This document shows positions 51,331-64,000 of a stretch of 64,000 bases of DNA, piece by piece; position 1 is the stretch's first letter; each line of letters starts with the position of its first letter. The notes below the pieces were generated by a model that saw only the letters and a list, made by a program, of their open reading frames with translations, was not told the DNA's origin and made no database searches. The stretch is from Cordylochernes scorpioides. Lineage: Eukaryota > Arthropoda > Arachnida > Pseudoscorpiones > Chernetidae. The stretch is from NCBI GenBank assembly GCA_030710605.1, contig CP092884.1, positions 16,225,483-16,289,482 of the forward strand, read 5' to 3'. A program made the translations under genes and the position numbers.

Positions 51331-51990
51331 AATTGAGCAATCCTTATATTAAATTATTCAAGATTGTCTCAAACCAATCTTGTTCCCCGAAGAAGTTTGG
51401 CAAGTTGTCATACGAAATATATGAAAATAAAACTATATGATCCAAAATAAGCATTTTAAAATAATTTAATATATATAGTGTCTTTATTTGAATCTTCAAT
51501 CTAGAAAATAATTCTCCTGTTATTCTCAATATAGGATGGAGTGTAAAACAAATATTGGGTAGGAACCAAAGGGTATATATGTACACATGTATATAGTCCA
51601 TCCATTGACAAATATAAATCCATATGTTCAAAATTTGTTTGAACTCAGAAAATATATTCCGGGTGATATCGTATAATATAATGAAACAGCACAGCCTGAT
51701 CGTGAAACTGAATGTTGCTATATATAACTGCCATCTATCGACAAAATATATAAATTATCTTTTGATTTTTTATTTTCTAAGTTACCCTATATATTGTCGC
51801 GTATAAGGCCTCAAAATGACTACAACCTCCGCCAATAGATGGCGCTTTCGCCTGTTTCCATCTGAAACTGGTGTGGGAATCGCCGACTGCTGTGGTCCTG
51901 CTTCCTGAGGCAAATGATTGTAAATACACTTTTATATTGGCCCTAGGAGGTAACATAATGTAAATACCCATTGATTGTTATCCCATTTAT
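51331..51990. other. Repeat fragments, no gene
   Basis: About 51380-51410 (GAAGAAGTTTGGCAAGTTG, then ACGAAATAT) is reminiscent of the Penelope pseudo-LTR hairpin. About 51690-51745 resembles the 349-bp family (CTGATCGTGAAACTGAATGT, CTGCCATCTATCG). Confidence 0.45.
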
Positions 51991-52310
51991 ATGTAATGTT
52001 TAGTAGTAAATGACAATAAAGGTTTGTGTTTGAAGTCACCGTGCCGCCTTCTGTTGTTCCTCTCGCCATCGCCACATTGCTGCTGCTACTCTTCTGGTAA
52101 GTCTCTTGTGTCCCCCCACCAGTGGTAAGGCCGAGAGATACTGTCAGAGGAAGGGAGTTCCACTTGAGCGGTGGTTCTCGGATGTCTTTGGGTGCTCTGC
52201 AGGGTACAGCTGCAGAGGGAGAGCAACGGGAGCCCGGGTAGGTGATCCACGGCGGAAGAAGCGGCGTAGTCGCGAAGAACCGGAGTGGTCAAGCCGAAGC
52301 AATATTATTC
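51991..52310 (+). repeat. GC-rich LTR-like segment
   Basis: Contains AATAAAGG (52016-52023), then a GC-rich stretch with a splice-donor-like CTGGTAAGTC (52095). The layout fits the end of an LTR and leader, but no partner LTR or TG..CA ends could be fixed. Confidence 0.3.
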
Positions 52311-53300
52311 TAGAAATACCAATAAGCCTTATCACATATTTGAATAAAAAAAGATTTATGATAATTTAGGGAAATAGAAATCAACAGAGTTTAGAATATT
52401 TTATGATAAATGGGAGAAAGTCAAAATCATTATTCGGTTACACGATCAGGTTTCATTATATTAATTATAATTACTCATTATATTCATTATAAATCTTCAA
52501 ATATGTTATATATATTTTTTTATATGTACGTCGACTGTACATGCCTTTGCGTCATAACCTCCGTGTGTAAAGATATATTGTCTGTAGAAATATAAATAAA
52601 TAAATGTATCTGAAAAATAAAGAAAGCCTCATCAGAAGTATTTTCGATGTAAGATAATTTCTTCATGTGATGGGAGACATAAGAACAGAACATATATTTA
52701 CTCGAGTTGTGTTTTATCAATCGTTTTTTAAACCCACATATATGGAAAGCTTCTATTTGTGATATGGCTTAGGTTAATATCCTCTTCATTGCTCAATGCA
52801 GCAGTAATATAAGCCATGTGATAATTTAACACATACTGATAAAGATGCAAGGTCATTCTTTTGTGCATTCGATATAATCTTCATTTATTAATGAAGTGTA
52901 GCGGCGCGTGATATTGGCAATAGTTATTCCTTAGATTTAACGAAATTATATCTTTGTCTCGTTGCATAAGTGCATCGAGGAGTCTCAAAAATTGATTAGC
53001 CAAACATTATCAATCAACGTCATAAATCAACGTTCAGTTAACACTTATTCCACAAGATGTCACTCTGCCATCTAAAAATGCTCATTCTCATGTGAGCGGT
53101 CGGGAGATTTGCCTTTTTATATACACAGAATGGTTTGATACATTTTGAAAGAACAATTTCAGTGTTTTATTAAAAATAATTTACAAATTCTTCTGTGAAA
53201 CGTATTGTTTTTTATGTGTTAGCATTGACGTTAGAATCAGCCATGCATCGATGTTTTTTCCAGGAAATAAGGTTTCATATTTTAATATTTGTATCAATAA
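52311..53300. other. No gene recognised
   Basis: AT-rich, with no supportable feature. Confidence 0.5.
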
Positions 53301-54060
53301 CATTTTTCAACAGTCCTCAATGACTTCCTAGAGACTATCTAGCGTTTTCGGATTTCAATATATAAAAGCTGTTTTCTCAGCAAGACAAAAACACGAAAAT
53401 CTTCAGAGGACGTGTCTGGGAATTTGGCAGGGATGTGCTTGAAAGGAATGTACGTAATGCCGGTTTCATCCATCTTTGCCCCAAGTATTGACGTCTTGAA
53501 TGCTAGGCATGACTCGTGTTTTTATCCTTGTGAAGCTACAAGAACCTTCGTCTCTAGGATACAAAAATGGGATCTCATTCTCGAATAATAAGTCCAAGAC
53601 AACTATTAGGTGTATTTACGAATTTATATTGACATTTGTATGTACCTTCTTTATAGGAAGTTACCCATAGTAGAAGAAACTTGAAACGATAATAAAGCCC
53701 TTTGAAAACCTTTCTTGTATTGCTTGAGCCAGTTTTAAAAGGTTTTCATTTGTGAGTAAGCTTGTAAATGACACAGGGTTGGCTGCGATTATTGACCTAA
53801 ACCCATGTCTCATCTAATGTAACAATATTATAAACCTCACATGCTTTCACATGCCAGGTACTTTTCATAAAAGGGCCCTGCTGCAGATCTTGCGTTCCTC
53901 ACTATAGTGCGGATTGAGAGAAATAACTTTATCTTTTTCAAGTTTTTTTAAAGTGAGTTTTTTCCTGACAACACGTGGAACGGCAGAAAGTGTTACGTTG
54001 ATTATTGTGGAAATTTCCTTAATAAAGGTGGATTTCATTTAACGAAGAATTTGCTATATC
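53301..54060 (-). pseudogene. Probable decayed DDE (Tc1/mariner-type) transposon
   Basis: Minus-strand pieces of protein-like sequence in several frames. IINVTLSAVPRVVRKKLT (about 53940-54010) looks like a helix-turn-helix end. VTLDETWV (about 53800-53822) matches the first catalytic motif of Tc1/mariner-type transposases. FENEIPFLYP (about 53565-53595) is unassigned. Stops separate the pieces. No terminal repeats were found. Confidence 0.4.
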
Positions 54061-55763
54061 TTTCTTTCGATTGGAATTACAGGCTTCTTCAGACACCTTT
54101 TTTCCATAGGAATATTTTCGCTGAATTTCATAAATATAATTTATTTTCTTTCCATTATTTGACTGATTGTGCACATAAGAATAGCAATATTATTTTTTCA
54201 AAATAATTTTAATCATTTGAGTAAACAGGAATATATATATTTTCCCTTAGGAAATTCAGAAAACGTAACCTTTTACAAAACCACTTATATTTTAGGCCGT
54301 TCGAATATTTAAAGATCGTTTTTTTTTAAATATAAATCAATGCTTGTTCTTTTGAATAAATAAAACCACTGGATTCTCGCACTTCTTTCGCTAGCTTTAG
54401 TGTTACAGAATCGTTCTTTTTAAAATTGAACAGCCTCTGTATAAGAGATTGAAAGAAAATGTGCAGATGTCTTCATTTCTATCATAAAAATATGTATATG
54501 TACCAAATAATTACTGGTTTCAAATAAATTCCATTGTACTCTGTTCCGCATCATATATTTTTCTTTGCCGATATATAATCATAGCAACGGATAGTCTATA
54601 CTGAATACGTTCACTTCTACACCTCCAAAATACTCGTTGTGGTGATAAAATATATTTATTCTTCATATAAAATAAAATATATATTGTAATTTTGAATTAC
54701 ACTTAAGAGAGTGAGCGTTTATTGATTTATACCAGTCACTTTAGGCAACAACTCCGCCTTTCCAATCCAAACCCGGATGAAAAAGGAGGAGGGAGAGCAG
54801 TAACAAGCTTACTAAAAAGCCTGGGCTCACCTGGCTCGGCTGATAGTACCCTGTAAGGGCTCTAGAGATACAGGATGAGCAATGTATGTACTCCATGTTA
54901 GAAGCAGCTGCACATGATGTCGTTACTTCATGTTAAAAGCGGCCATTTCATACTGGAGCCAAGTCAGCCTGTTACTGAGTAGTGCTCTCTGTCTTAATGA
55001 CAAAGGCAGACGCATTCAGAATCACCTAAGTACAGGCTTTATGCCCTAATATGATTGAATGAAGATAGATAAGAAGACTTTAGACAACTAGAATATTGGG
55101 TAAAGTTGAAATTGAAGAAATGTTTTATAAATAATAAATTTATTTAAATGTCTTCTTTCCCTCTGAATTCTCACAAATCTAAATTCATCAATAGCTAAAA
55201 ATCAAAACAGTATACATTAATCTTATGAGTGCAAAATTCAAAATGATTTCAAATATATTTAAGCCAGTTCTTTTTGGCTGACAGTAACTATCCATACCTT
55301 GAGAAACCTTCATTAAAAATACAAATAAATTCAAATGGTTTTGCGCGTAATTTTCAATTTTTAGACCATAGTTCGTTACAGAATTTCAATGCATCTGTAG
55401 GTTTTGATACAGAAATATTCCTATATAGATTAACACTCTTTTTATTGACTAAATGTTTCTATTAAAAGTAAAAAATATAAAACTATTTTTAAATTCTATT
55501 AAAATATCCTTTTACCTCTTGATGTTTTTTTTTTCTTTTCAAAACATTCTTTTCAATCAATTTTAATTTGAAAAGGTAAAATGAGATTATAAAAGCTTCC
55601 GTAACTTGTTTTTTTTTTCTTACAAAGAACTAGAAGAGTGATTATTACATTTGCCTCTAGGTTATGTTTATGTTTAAAAGCATTTTTTTAAAATAATCTT
55701 CTAAGATATTGTATAAGGGCATTAATGATTTATTTGAATATAAGGTGTTAGTACGCAATATAT
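54061..55763. other. No gene recognised; GC-richer block at 54720-55045
   Basis: The block with CCCGGATGAAAAAGGAGGAG has no open frame and may be a LINE 3' UTR or other repeat; it is not identifiable here. The remainder is AT-rich. Confidence 0.4.
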
Positions 55764-55928
55764 TGTAGCAAAGTATTTATTATATAAAGATTATTAATTT
55801 TGAATATTTTCTAATCTGGAAACTTCCTTTATTGCTCATCTTATATCTTATAAATGTTATTTTTTTTTTTACTTAAATAAATTGCCGTGTCATTCTGAAG
55901 TTTGTCTCTCCTGATTTTTCCCGTGACA
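55764..55928 (+). repeat. Shortened solo LTR with ATAT target duplication
   Basis: TGTAGCAAAGTATTTATTAT ... TTTTTCCCGTGACA (165 bp), flanked by ATAT at 55760-55763 and 55929-55932. Both ends match the 38585 solo LTR, but the middle is much shorter. Confidence 0.82.
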
Positions 55929-56236
55929 ATATGAACAATATTTGATAATTATTTATGATCCTTTTACACTAGAAAACAGTTTAAGATTTCTCGTATTAGG
56001 TCAAAATATTAAGATTTCCCAGTTGTTCAGTAACTTCAATCGACAAGTCTCCCAATACTTTTCTCATAGCATTAAGGGGTCAAAAGGAACATTTTAATAA
56101 AGATATAGTAGAGGTAAAAGAAAAAGAGAGATAGTGTTGTTTGATTCATAATTTCTTTATATTATTGACCGTATATTTAGTTTTAAGACACATCATATGT
56201 GTAAATATCATGCCTTTCTAACCGATTATTCACATA
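55929..56236. other. No gene seen
   Basis: AT-rich, with no supportable feature. Confidence 0.45.
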
Positions 56237-57465
56237 CACTGCGTATCTATGAATTTAAAACACCAAGAATTACTTGCCAAAAAATATACAAATTTCATGG
56301 TAAAGTTAGTTCACCGAGTTATGTTGATTATTCAAATTGCGCAGCTATCCCACGCATATTGATTGAGATGTAAAAGAATGAACTTGCAAATATGCCAATA
56401 TTCGAACCTATCTGCATGACAAAAAATAACTTGAAATATTTGTGTTCTGACTCAGATAAAACATTTAGTAGCAGATAATGTCAGGCAGACGCCAGCCGAG
56501 GCTGTTCCAGCAGACGGACGATTTTACGAGAGTCATGGTGATTGGACTCAGAAGGGTTGGTTGGTTCATACGTCATATCTCTACGAACAGGCATCTCGAC
56601 ACGTCCACAGTGCACCGGCTATTGCGAATATTGGTGGAACAAAGAAATGTAGCACGATTGTGGGGTGCTGTGCGGCCAGAGTGATGTCGGCACGCGTGGA
56701 CCGACGCATCCGCTGGATGGCGTTGGTGGCCCCACAGTTAACTCTGTAGCCATTTTGCAAGCTGTGTGGAACGCTCTTGATTCTTCCATATCGCCCAGAA
56801 CTATTATACGCTGATTGTTCGCTGGCCGCCTGCACTCATGGCGCCCGTTAAGAAGACTGTAATTAACCCAACGGCCCAAATACCTTCGTTTGCAAATTTG
56901 TCGGGATAGAGCCACAGACAGTGGAATAGCACAGGGTTGTGTTTTCAGATGAATAGCGCTTCTTTTTTTATTAATGTCAGTCACCGAGTAAGAGTTAAGC
57001 GCTGTATTGGTGACAGGTCCAATCCGCCGCATCTGTGGAACGCCGCACCTCACGAGAACGCGGCATTATGGTTTGGTCACCTATCATTACAGATGCAATC
57101 CGATTTGTATTGAGGACAATTTAAAGACCCAACGATACATGAATGATGTGCTGCGGCTGTGACGCTACCCTTCCTTCAGAGGGTTAAAATTTCTCTTTTC
57201 TGCAGGATAACGCCCGACCTCACACAGCTTTCATGAAAACCAATCTCCCTTATCTCTCACTTATAGAATACGTCTGTACCTAATTGGACATCGTTTGCGT
57301 GAGATTCCACATTTTCGTTCAGAAGATGAACTGTAGCTGATATTTGACAGGGAATGGGCAGCCATTCCGCACGCTTATTGATTCAGTACCAAGGCGTGTT
57401 GTTGCCTGCATTACCGCCCGCGATTGTCCCACAACATATTAAGTGGACGGCCATGTCTCTCAGTG
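56237..57465 (+). pseudogene. Decayed Tc1-like transposon
   Basis: Ends CACTG ... CAGTG flanked by TA (56235-56236 and 57466-57467). The length of 1229 bp is usual for Tc1 elements. GC-richer than its flanks. Transposase traces: VMVIGLRRVGWFIRHIS (56536-56590, DNA-binding domain), STVHRLLRIL, then after frame breaks a VFSDE-like region (about 56940), LKTQRYMNDVLR (about 57122-57158), and ITPDLTQ-like text replacing QQDNARPHT (about 57205). Frameshifts and stops throughout; no function is left. Confidence 0.8.
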
Positions 57466-57467
57466 TA

Positions 57468-57869
57468 TAGCTATTCTATTCTAATTAAGACCATTTATAT
57501 TTCTTTACTGGTACTCTCTTAATGAAGCTTCTCACAAGTTTTTGCCCATAATCTTTTTTATTGCATATTCAGTGTCACGTAGTGTATTATCCATTTTAAA
57601 AATGATCGGTGCGCAGTGTTATAAGTTTTCATTTAAGTTCTTCATATTAAGCTCAAAATTATAAAGGTATAGTAATGTATTCCAATTTGGGGACTGTTTC
57701 TACGACAGAATCCCTCGTAATCAATCGCCAAAAATGGACACATTTTCTTTTGGACGTGCCGTTGGTCTAAGATAGTGGTTAGATTATTGAGAATCACTTG
57801 TCTAGCTTTTTGGTTAAGGATGTAGTCGTTCATTTAAGATGCTGAATATTAGACCAGAAATTAATATGA
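57468..57869. other. No gene seen
   Basis: AT-rich, with no supportable feature. Confidence 0.45.
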
Positions 57870-58048
57870 AGCAATAACGCTCCAGTGCACCCTTCAGTGT
57901 TGCATATATAAGCAGAATGATCCAATACAGTATTAGATCTCTGAAGAAGCGGTCTGGTAGATTAAATTGTCGAAACCGCTGGGAGGGTTAGCCACTTATG
58001 AGCCAAGCCTTCCCAATATTTTAATCGCAGTACGGACAGTAGAACTTT
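57870..58048 (+). repeat. Relic of the 372-bp repeat family
   Basis: TATATAAGCAGAATGATCCA, CGAAACCGCTGGGAGGGTTA and CACTTATGAGCCAAGCC match the units at 36 and 49 kb with several substitutions. Both hammerhead-like boxes are altered. An old copy. Confidence 0.82.
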
Positions 58049-58249
58049 GATTGATCTGTTAAAGATTTTCGTGTCATATTTGGTCAATCGATGGTTATCA
58101 AATATTTCGAACATTTTTGAGTAAAAATGCTCTCGAATCAAGAGATGCTGTGAGAACACTTTCATACAAATTTTATCAAACGAATCATATGTGCATATAG
58201 GAATAGCTACTAATAAAATTTAATCAGAAATATTACACACTGAAAATAA

Positions 58250-58735
58250 TATGGTAATTAGTCTTTTCTTTATACATCTCTTGCTAGAGTGCCCTGTCTT
58301 TCAAGATTACAGAGTCAACAACGGTTTAATAGCTTCAGGCCCTAGTGATTTAATTTCAAATAAGGACACATATATAAAATTTAATTTCCTTTGTAAATAT
58401 ATTTTGGATTTCATAAAGAAAAATGGTCTTTGATGTAGCGATCTCAAGGAAATATTGGACATATCTTGTGGTTGTAAACAATATGTAGGTTTATACGTGT
58501 ATATGTGTGTATATATGTATATATTTTTAAAATTTAATGATGTAACTGTAAATAAAATTCAAAGAATATCTCTATATGTAAATAATATTTATGAATCTTT
58601 CTAAGTCGCTTTCTGTGTATCTTTCCTTGTTGAATATTTTCTTTGTTATATTTGTATGTACATTTAGCGCAAGTGTCCCTAGGGGGACATAGCGTTTTGA
58701 ACTGGAATAAATAAGTAACTACATGCATTTGTTTA
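58250..58735 (+). pseudogene. LINE 3' end: ORF2 C-terminus and 3' UTR
   Basis: HLLLECPVFQDYR and DLISNKDTYIKFNFLCKYIL (58251-58433) are the last residues of a LINE ORF2. The stop is followed by about 300 nt of 3' UTR with TG/TA runs and a final GGAATAAATAAGTAA. It is the uninterrupted version of 48726-48980 plus 50276-50430, and a relative of 12743-12945. 5'-truncated. Confidence 0.82.
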
Positions 58736-59500
58736 TTCTCATTTAAAATAAAATAGGAAACTCATTCGTTTTATCTATTGAAAATATATTAATTTGCAAA
58801 ATTAGGTTCCATACTCCTTTGGTTAAATACAAAATAATCAAACTTATAGTGGCTTATTTAGGCTATTTGTGGTATATCAATTAAATTAATTTAGATAAAT
58901 GGACCAGATTTCGATCATCTTTCGTGATATTCGATGGTTCTTATTTAAGGATAAGGTATCTTATATTTTTTATTCTCTCGGATTCTAGAATTTTAATTAT
59001 CTATATATTCTATAATATACGTGCCTCAATGTTTATATGTACATATAAATAGCAAATATAAGATCTCTGATTAGTTGGCTACTATCACATGATCTGAACC
59101 AAATAATCAGTATTGTGTTTATTTATTCAATAATCGTTAGTTATTTTTATCTCTATCGCTTTCAAATATAAGATTTTAGATATGATTCTAGGAAATTCTT
59201 TCTCTCTCTTGATGTGAGAGGATGCACAGGATTGCGAGCTTTCCCAAACAATGGAGGCATGAATATTTTCAAAGGCCCCAAAGAGAATTATAGAGGGAAT
59301 TTTATTTTGTTGGGGTTCCCCACCTCTTGAGCTTCCAATGGTATTTGCTTAAAACCCATTGCCATCCAAAACTGCTGATGTCATCAGCCCTCCTCTGTCG
59401 CCGTATGAGACAACCCAACAATTTCCATATCACAGGCATCAACGGCAGGGTTTATCTTGTTTATTTGGGATAATCAATTCCTCACGGAGCAAGAAAACGT
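58736..59500. other. No gene recognised
   Basis: AT-rich at first; from about 59220 the composition becomes more balanced, the approach to the LINE below. Confidence 0.45.
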
Positions 59501-62500
59501 TGGCCAAACCAAGTGGAACCTAGAAAGAAGAGGCCGGGAAGCCAAATAGGGCTCTATCCACGCAGCAGCTGCGAAGCTTATCTCCAAAAACGCTCGGCAG
59601 AAGCAGGTTTCGTCGCTACGCTGCGACTATATGGAGAGTTTGTGTCTATCATACAGAATATGATGCAGCTTAGGAACTCCTTTTGGGTTGATGCTCCTTG
59701 GGAAGATTTTGTCACTCTGCGAGAAAGAGTTTGCTCTTCCAGATCCTTTCTCGGCTGAATGTCAAATTCCAAGGAGTGGCCACACAACACTATGTAGCAT
59801 ACGGCATTACGTTTTTCCTGTGCTCTGAGTAAAGACCCAAAGGTACGAACTGTTCTGGGAAGACTAGTCTTCAAGTGCACAAAGACTCCCCTATTGCAAC
59901 ACTACCACCGGCTTCTACTGCCGTCGCAGATACTCCTCCCAGAGCCGCGGAAAAAGTACCAGAATGATCCTAGAACGGCCTACTATTGCTCCGACTCAGA
60001 TGGTCGTTCTTCTTAAGAACGAGAAGGGGTCTTCGGGTCGAGCCGAGCAGCTGGGCCTGAAGAGAAAAAAAATTCCTCCAGGCAATCACGCAAAATGGTA
60101 ATATGACAGGCTTCTAGCTCAATCAAGCACAGTTTAGAGAAAGGACATTACCAACCTAGCCAAAGACTTAATATATCTTACAGTGGAAACTAGCTTTCGC
60201 GTGCTAAGAACTCTGATCGACCGCCAAAATGAAATTCCAAGTTGATTTCTTTACACTGCATGACGGAGTGAAGCTCTCACAGATTCCTTCCATGCTGGAT
60301 ATTAAGGTAAAAAAGAACCACGCATGCCTACTACATACGAACTAAGAGATCCGTTGCGCTTTTGTCACCAGAGTGCCAACTGACCATAGAGGATAAGTTC
60401 GTTAAATAAGTTCATCTTCCTTTAAAAAACCGACTGTTACTGTCCTACGTCTTTAGTCATATGCACCTTCTTCTAAAATATCCCCAGCAGCTAGCAGCTT
60501 CCATCGTCTCCCCTTCCATTACATAATCTCTTACTGGTAATGAAATAAAGCAGCGAGGGATGTGGATCCAAGCATTGCCACTAAATCTCAGAAGTTCCCT
60601 TCATCAAAATAGAAGCAGAAATTGCTCAGAGGCAAATTGACGCTCCTATGATGAAAGAGAAAGCTTCTGGTGCCACACACATATCACCAGCGTTCGGAGA
60701 GGGAACAACCCATCCAAGCATCTCTCTTTGCAACCTCAGAACAATTTTTAACGCCTTGCCAATTGCTTTATTTTATTTACTTCTCCTGACGAAGACAAAA
60801 GATTTTTGTCGAAAGTTTGAGAAAAATAAAAACTCTAACTGGCCGAAGTGTCTATTTTTCATAGAAATATGAATGCCGGCCAGGCAACTTCTATCTTTAC
60901 GATAACAATTAAATAATTTATGAATGTACTATTTACTAACAATGGCATCATAAACAAGCTTCTCGCCAACTCCTACGTCTAGAAGAGACAGACCATCGAC
61001 ATCTTGGCCACGGCGCTAATGGATTTTATAGGATACACAACTAATACCCTGTTCAAGAAGCTCTCAGGCGCCAAAAACCTTGCTCGATAGCCCAAATTAA
61101 CCTTCGAGTTACGACCCTGAACACGCGCAGCATCGCCTTTTATCTCTGAAGAAACAGAGCATAAGACGACATAGGAGACCTCTGCCACGCCTCATTGAGC
61201 CCAAAACGACCACAACGGGATCGGCTTCACATGGTCGTTGTTCACCATAGAAAATCTTATGAACTGGGAATATTACTGTCATCGACCTCACCGTTCGGGG
61301 AGGTTTCGTGACGTGCGTCCACCCCCACGTCTCTCTTGCTCCTAAAGAGCGATGCCTCCTGCTAAAGACCATCGTAGCTATGGCGTGTGAAGATGGTGCG
61401 TGGATCCATGGTTACCTGAACATTCTCGAAAGGTTGACTAAGGATCAGGAATCTGATTCAGCCGAAGACTTTGCGGATATACTGGACCAAACCAACCTTG
61501 TCGACGTTGCTATCTTTGATACTGCACTGGAGCACCAAATAGTCTCCATTATCGAAAATCGAGTCGAGACGCGTCGTCTGGACAGAACCTACTTCAATTA
61601 GTCTTCTGCGTCCGCGTCACCCAATACGAAACTATTGACGGCGCCATCTCGGACTACCGTGCTGTCTTTAACGAATTTGGAGATCCATCTTCTACAAGAC
61701 TTCCCTGTATTGGCAAGCTGCTACAGTAAAACATGTTTGTCGATCGAATGGAAGCGTTCATCGATTCAATTTTGGAAGCCCTAGAAAATCTTTCATCCCC
61801 TATATTATGGGAATAATGAACCGTGATAAAGGCATATACGGTTACTCGCGCCTGCCGTCGCCAAATGCGGCGGTGGATACATCGAAGAGAGCAAACCATT
61901 TCCTGAGGCGGAGATTGGAGTACTGAACAGCCCGCCCCAACTATTCTTCCTTGAAGGACCTCGGGAGTTCCCTAGCCAGACGTTGCGCTCCTTCAAACTT
62001 TACCGACGACAACGGCAACGCCATCTCCTGGGACAATTCAAAGCGTTTCCTTCTGGAACGCTTAAGCAGTCGCCTCGCCGAAGCTCCTAGCTCGGCTTAG
62101 GCCATCGCTGACTTCTATCCACCTCCTGCCAAACAGCCTTGTTCAGAATGAGGTGAATTACCCGCGAGTTTGTCTAGGACTTTGTATATTTCTTCGCCGA
62201 AATTTTGACAAGTTTTGCGGGCCTTTCCCATATCTTCGAGACGCGGAAAAGTCATTCTAATGCCGAAGCCTCACGTGTTAGTGGGCCGTCTTCTTTATAA
62301 TCTGTCTTACCTCTTGGCCTAGTGTCTGTGGTACGCCGTTCCGGGTTAGTCTTCCTCATGTAGATTTACGCGAGGTTCTGAAAATATTTCCTGGGCGTCG
62401 AGATACGCCGCCGGCCACTATTTCGCTGGACCTGAAGTTTAAATTTGATAATCTGAACAGGAACTACCTGCATTCCCTGTTGGAGAAAATTGACCTGCCC

Positions 62501-64000
62501 TCTGCCTACCTCGGGTGGGTTGCTGATATCTACCAGAAGGAAGATACTTTCATCCGGGTCGAAGATTTCCACACCTCCGCCTCAACGCCGCCCTCTTCAA
62601 CATTGATGTTGAGCCTTTGTTGCGCCGCTTCGAGAACATCATTACTCGCGATAGCCTGGTAACCTATGCGGACTATCTCATACTCTACATCAGGAGAGAC
62701 GCTCGTTTAGAGATCGTGTCCTGAACCTTTAAGGATTATGCATGGCCTACGGGGTCGCTGTCAACTTCGACAAGAGCTGCGGGCTCTGGTGAGGTTCCTG
62801 GAAATACTAGACGGATCCTCCTCTGGTAATTTCCTGGACGTCCGAGTCGCTGACTTGTCCTAGGCTGCACAATTACTTCCCGGAATTTTGTCGCCTCCTA
62901 GAATTCCCACTCGACGGGGCTGCTGTAGCGAGCTATCTCGTGGTGGTCTCCTTACACCCGCGGTCTCTCATTGTTGTTTCATGCCGGCGCAGCCAACAGC
63001 CTAGTCCTGGGATCCATCTTGCACCACATCCAGGGCTATATTTCACATGAAACCACCTTCGGCCAGCTGCAAGCATGACTGGCGTTTTTATGTGGGGTAC
63101 GGTTCGAGTCTCTTGGCTTCCTAGCGCGTCCAGTCTCCGAGGTTGGCATCGGTCTACTGGATATCGTCTCGCCTGCCTGAAGAGGATCCAGGCCCAACTG
63201 TGCGGCGAAGCCAACGGATATTCTTGGCTGATTCGCACCCGGGCGATGGCTGATCCCGCCGGCTCCTGACGTCTGGTCTCTCCCCGAGAAGAAGGAAAGT
63301 GATGCGCCTCTGATAGGTTGCGTCCAGCATTCTTTATCTTGACCACCGGGTCTTCCACCTCGTTAGCTTGAAATACCCGCGTCTTCGCAGGTTAATACGG
63401 CCGCCAGACCTGATGGCTCCTTAGCGCTTGCTACGGGCGACTGTCGGAGACGTCTCCAATGGGATCTTTTTTCTAGCGCGCTCAAGGGGTATTATGCTCT
63501 CGTACGCACGACACTTGAGGGCCTTCTACGAGCGTCTCCTGCAGGAAAACTACAGCATTAGTTGTTATGCGGAGCAGGAGACGGTGACCATCCTCATACG
63601 GGACTAAATAATTATCATTACCTGCCTCATCACCCAGAGCAAACGCTGATCACTGGATTCAGCAGGTCTGCAGGCGCACCTGCTGATTAACTAGTGGTGC
63701 GCTTGGCTTCCATCGTGGACGTATCGCAGTCCATCACCTGGGCTTACCAGCGTCGCAATTGCTTCTCAGGGCACGAAGCAAATGTCACCTTACGGCTGGC
63801 CCTCTACGCCCTACAGCAGCTTGACCATCCTGCCTCGAATATGCCAGCTGTGAGTCCAACGACGGGTCGCTTACCAACATATATTAGAGTTGCCGAGCCG
63901 TGCGAACTCTGCTCTGGGATGTGTTTGTCTTCTGTGACCTGCCCCTAGGTCTATAGGTCCTTCTCTTCGGCTTAGGTCTTCATTCCAATGCAATGAAGAT
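59501..64000 (+). pseudogene. Decayed L1/Tx1-like LINE running off the right edge
   Basis: GC-richer than the rest of the window, with protein traces in LINE order. ORF1-like text lies at 59513-59760 (WVDAPWEDFVTLRE, SSRSFLG). Endonuclease C-terminal part: NLVDVAIF ... LDRTYF (about 61490-61600). A post-endonuclease block contains DYRAVFNEFG (about 61650). RT: ISLDLKFKFDNLNRNYLHSL and GWVADIYQ (62420-62540), then IDVEPLLRRFENI and YADYLILY (about 62600-62690). C-terminal part: LALYALQQLDHP (about 63795). Many stops and frameshifts. The fourth residue of the YADD box reads Y. Clade assignment is tentative. Confidence 0.7.
60735..60920 (+). repeat. Hammerhead-like repeat inserted in the LINE
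   Basis: Matches the right arm at 16.27-16.42 kb. CTGACGA at about 60785, a GACAAAA/TTTTGTC hairpin, GAAA, and a closing TTCTC/GAGAA stem are present. One extra A after CTGACGA departs from the hammerhead consensus. It ends near CTATCTTTACGATAACAA. Confidence 0.75.

Noticed and set aside
52086..52369. Small gene with a splice donor
   Set aside because: GTAAGT is present, but no acceptor, start context or recognisable protein. An LTR or leader fragment fits better.

Overview
The window reads as AT-rich, intergenic or intronic DNA from an animal, most likely an arthropod. That rests on an R1-clade LINE, DD34D mariner transposases, Ty3 elements with gag zinc knuckles, Penelope-like elements and Helitrons. 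The species cannot be fixed from the sequence. I see no complete host gene, rRNA or functional tRNA. One short GC-rich block near 24.43 kb, with splice-acceptor features, is the only candidate host exon. Almost everything else recognisable is mobile DNA, much of it nested.

Layout. 0-1.7 kb: wreck of an R1-type LINE. 2.1-7.5 kb: full-length Ty3 element A (minus strand) with apparently identical LTRs, inserted in an (AT)n tract. 7.67-7.92 kb: perfect 120-bp palindrome. 8.57 kb: hAT MITE. 8.93-10.17 kb: 25-bp minisatellite. 11.6-15.4 kb: LINE tails, degenerate Helitrons and a solo LTR of element A with its empty site elsewhere in the window. 17.0-22.5 kb: full-length Ty3 element B, with intact gag and pol, a convincing -1 frameshift signal, and an insertion site inside a pogo-like repeat. 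24.8-26.8 kb: reverse-strand Helitron wreck. 27.6-29.75 kb: non-autonomous LTR element, partly tandem. 30.99-32.32 kb: intact mariner. 34.7-35.1 kb: solo LTR. 36-37 kb: nested hammerhead-type repeats and a SINE. 38.3-39.5 kb: degenerate tandem repeats split by a solo LTR. 40.7-42.6 kb: Penelope-like element with inverted pseudo-LTRs. 42.7-44.2 kb: large palindrome of 369-bp units. 44.8-46 kb: mariner relic. 46.7-48.2 kb: gypsy remnant. 49.0-50.3 kb: inverted/tandem array of 372-bp units inside a LINE tail. 51.1 kb: canonical minimal hammerhead ribozyme. 53-54 kb and 56.2-57.5 kb: Tc1/mariner-type wrecks. 59.5-64 kb: decayed L1/Tx1-like LINE that runs off the end.

Two observations stand out. 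First, a family of short (about 350-372 bp) tandem units inserts as head-to-tail and inverted multimers. Each of three insertions has its own 11-13 bp target-site duplication, and all share the same 3' boundary. Related units carry hammerhead or hammerhead-like motifs, so these look like animal retrozymes mobilised by Penelope-type machinery. Second, element B has a textbook -1 frameshift cassette between gag and pol: UUUAAAC, a 6-nt spacer holding the gag stop, then a 10-bp stem whose loop can form an H-type pseudoknot.
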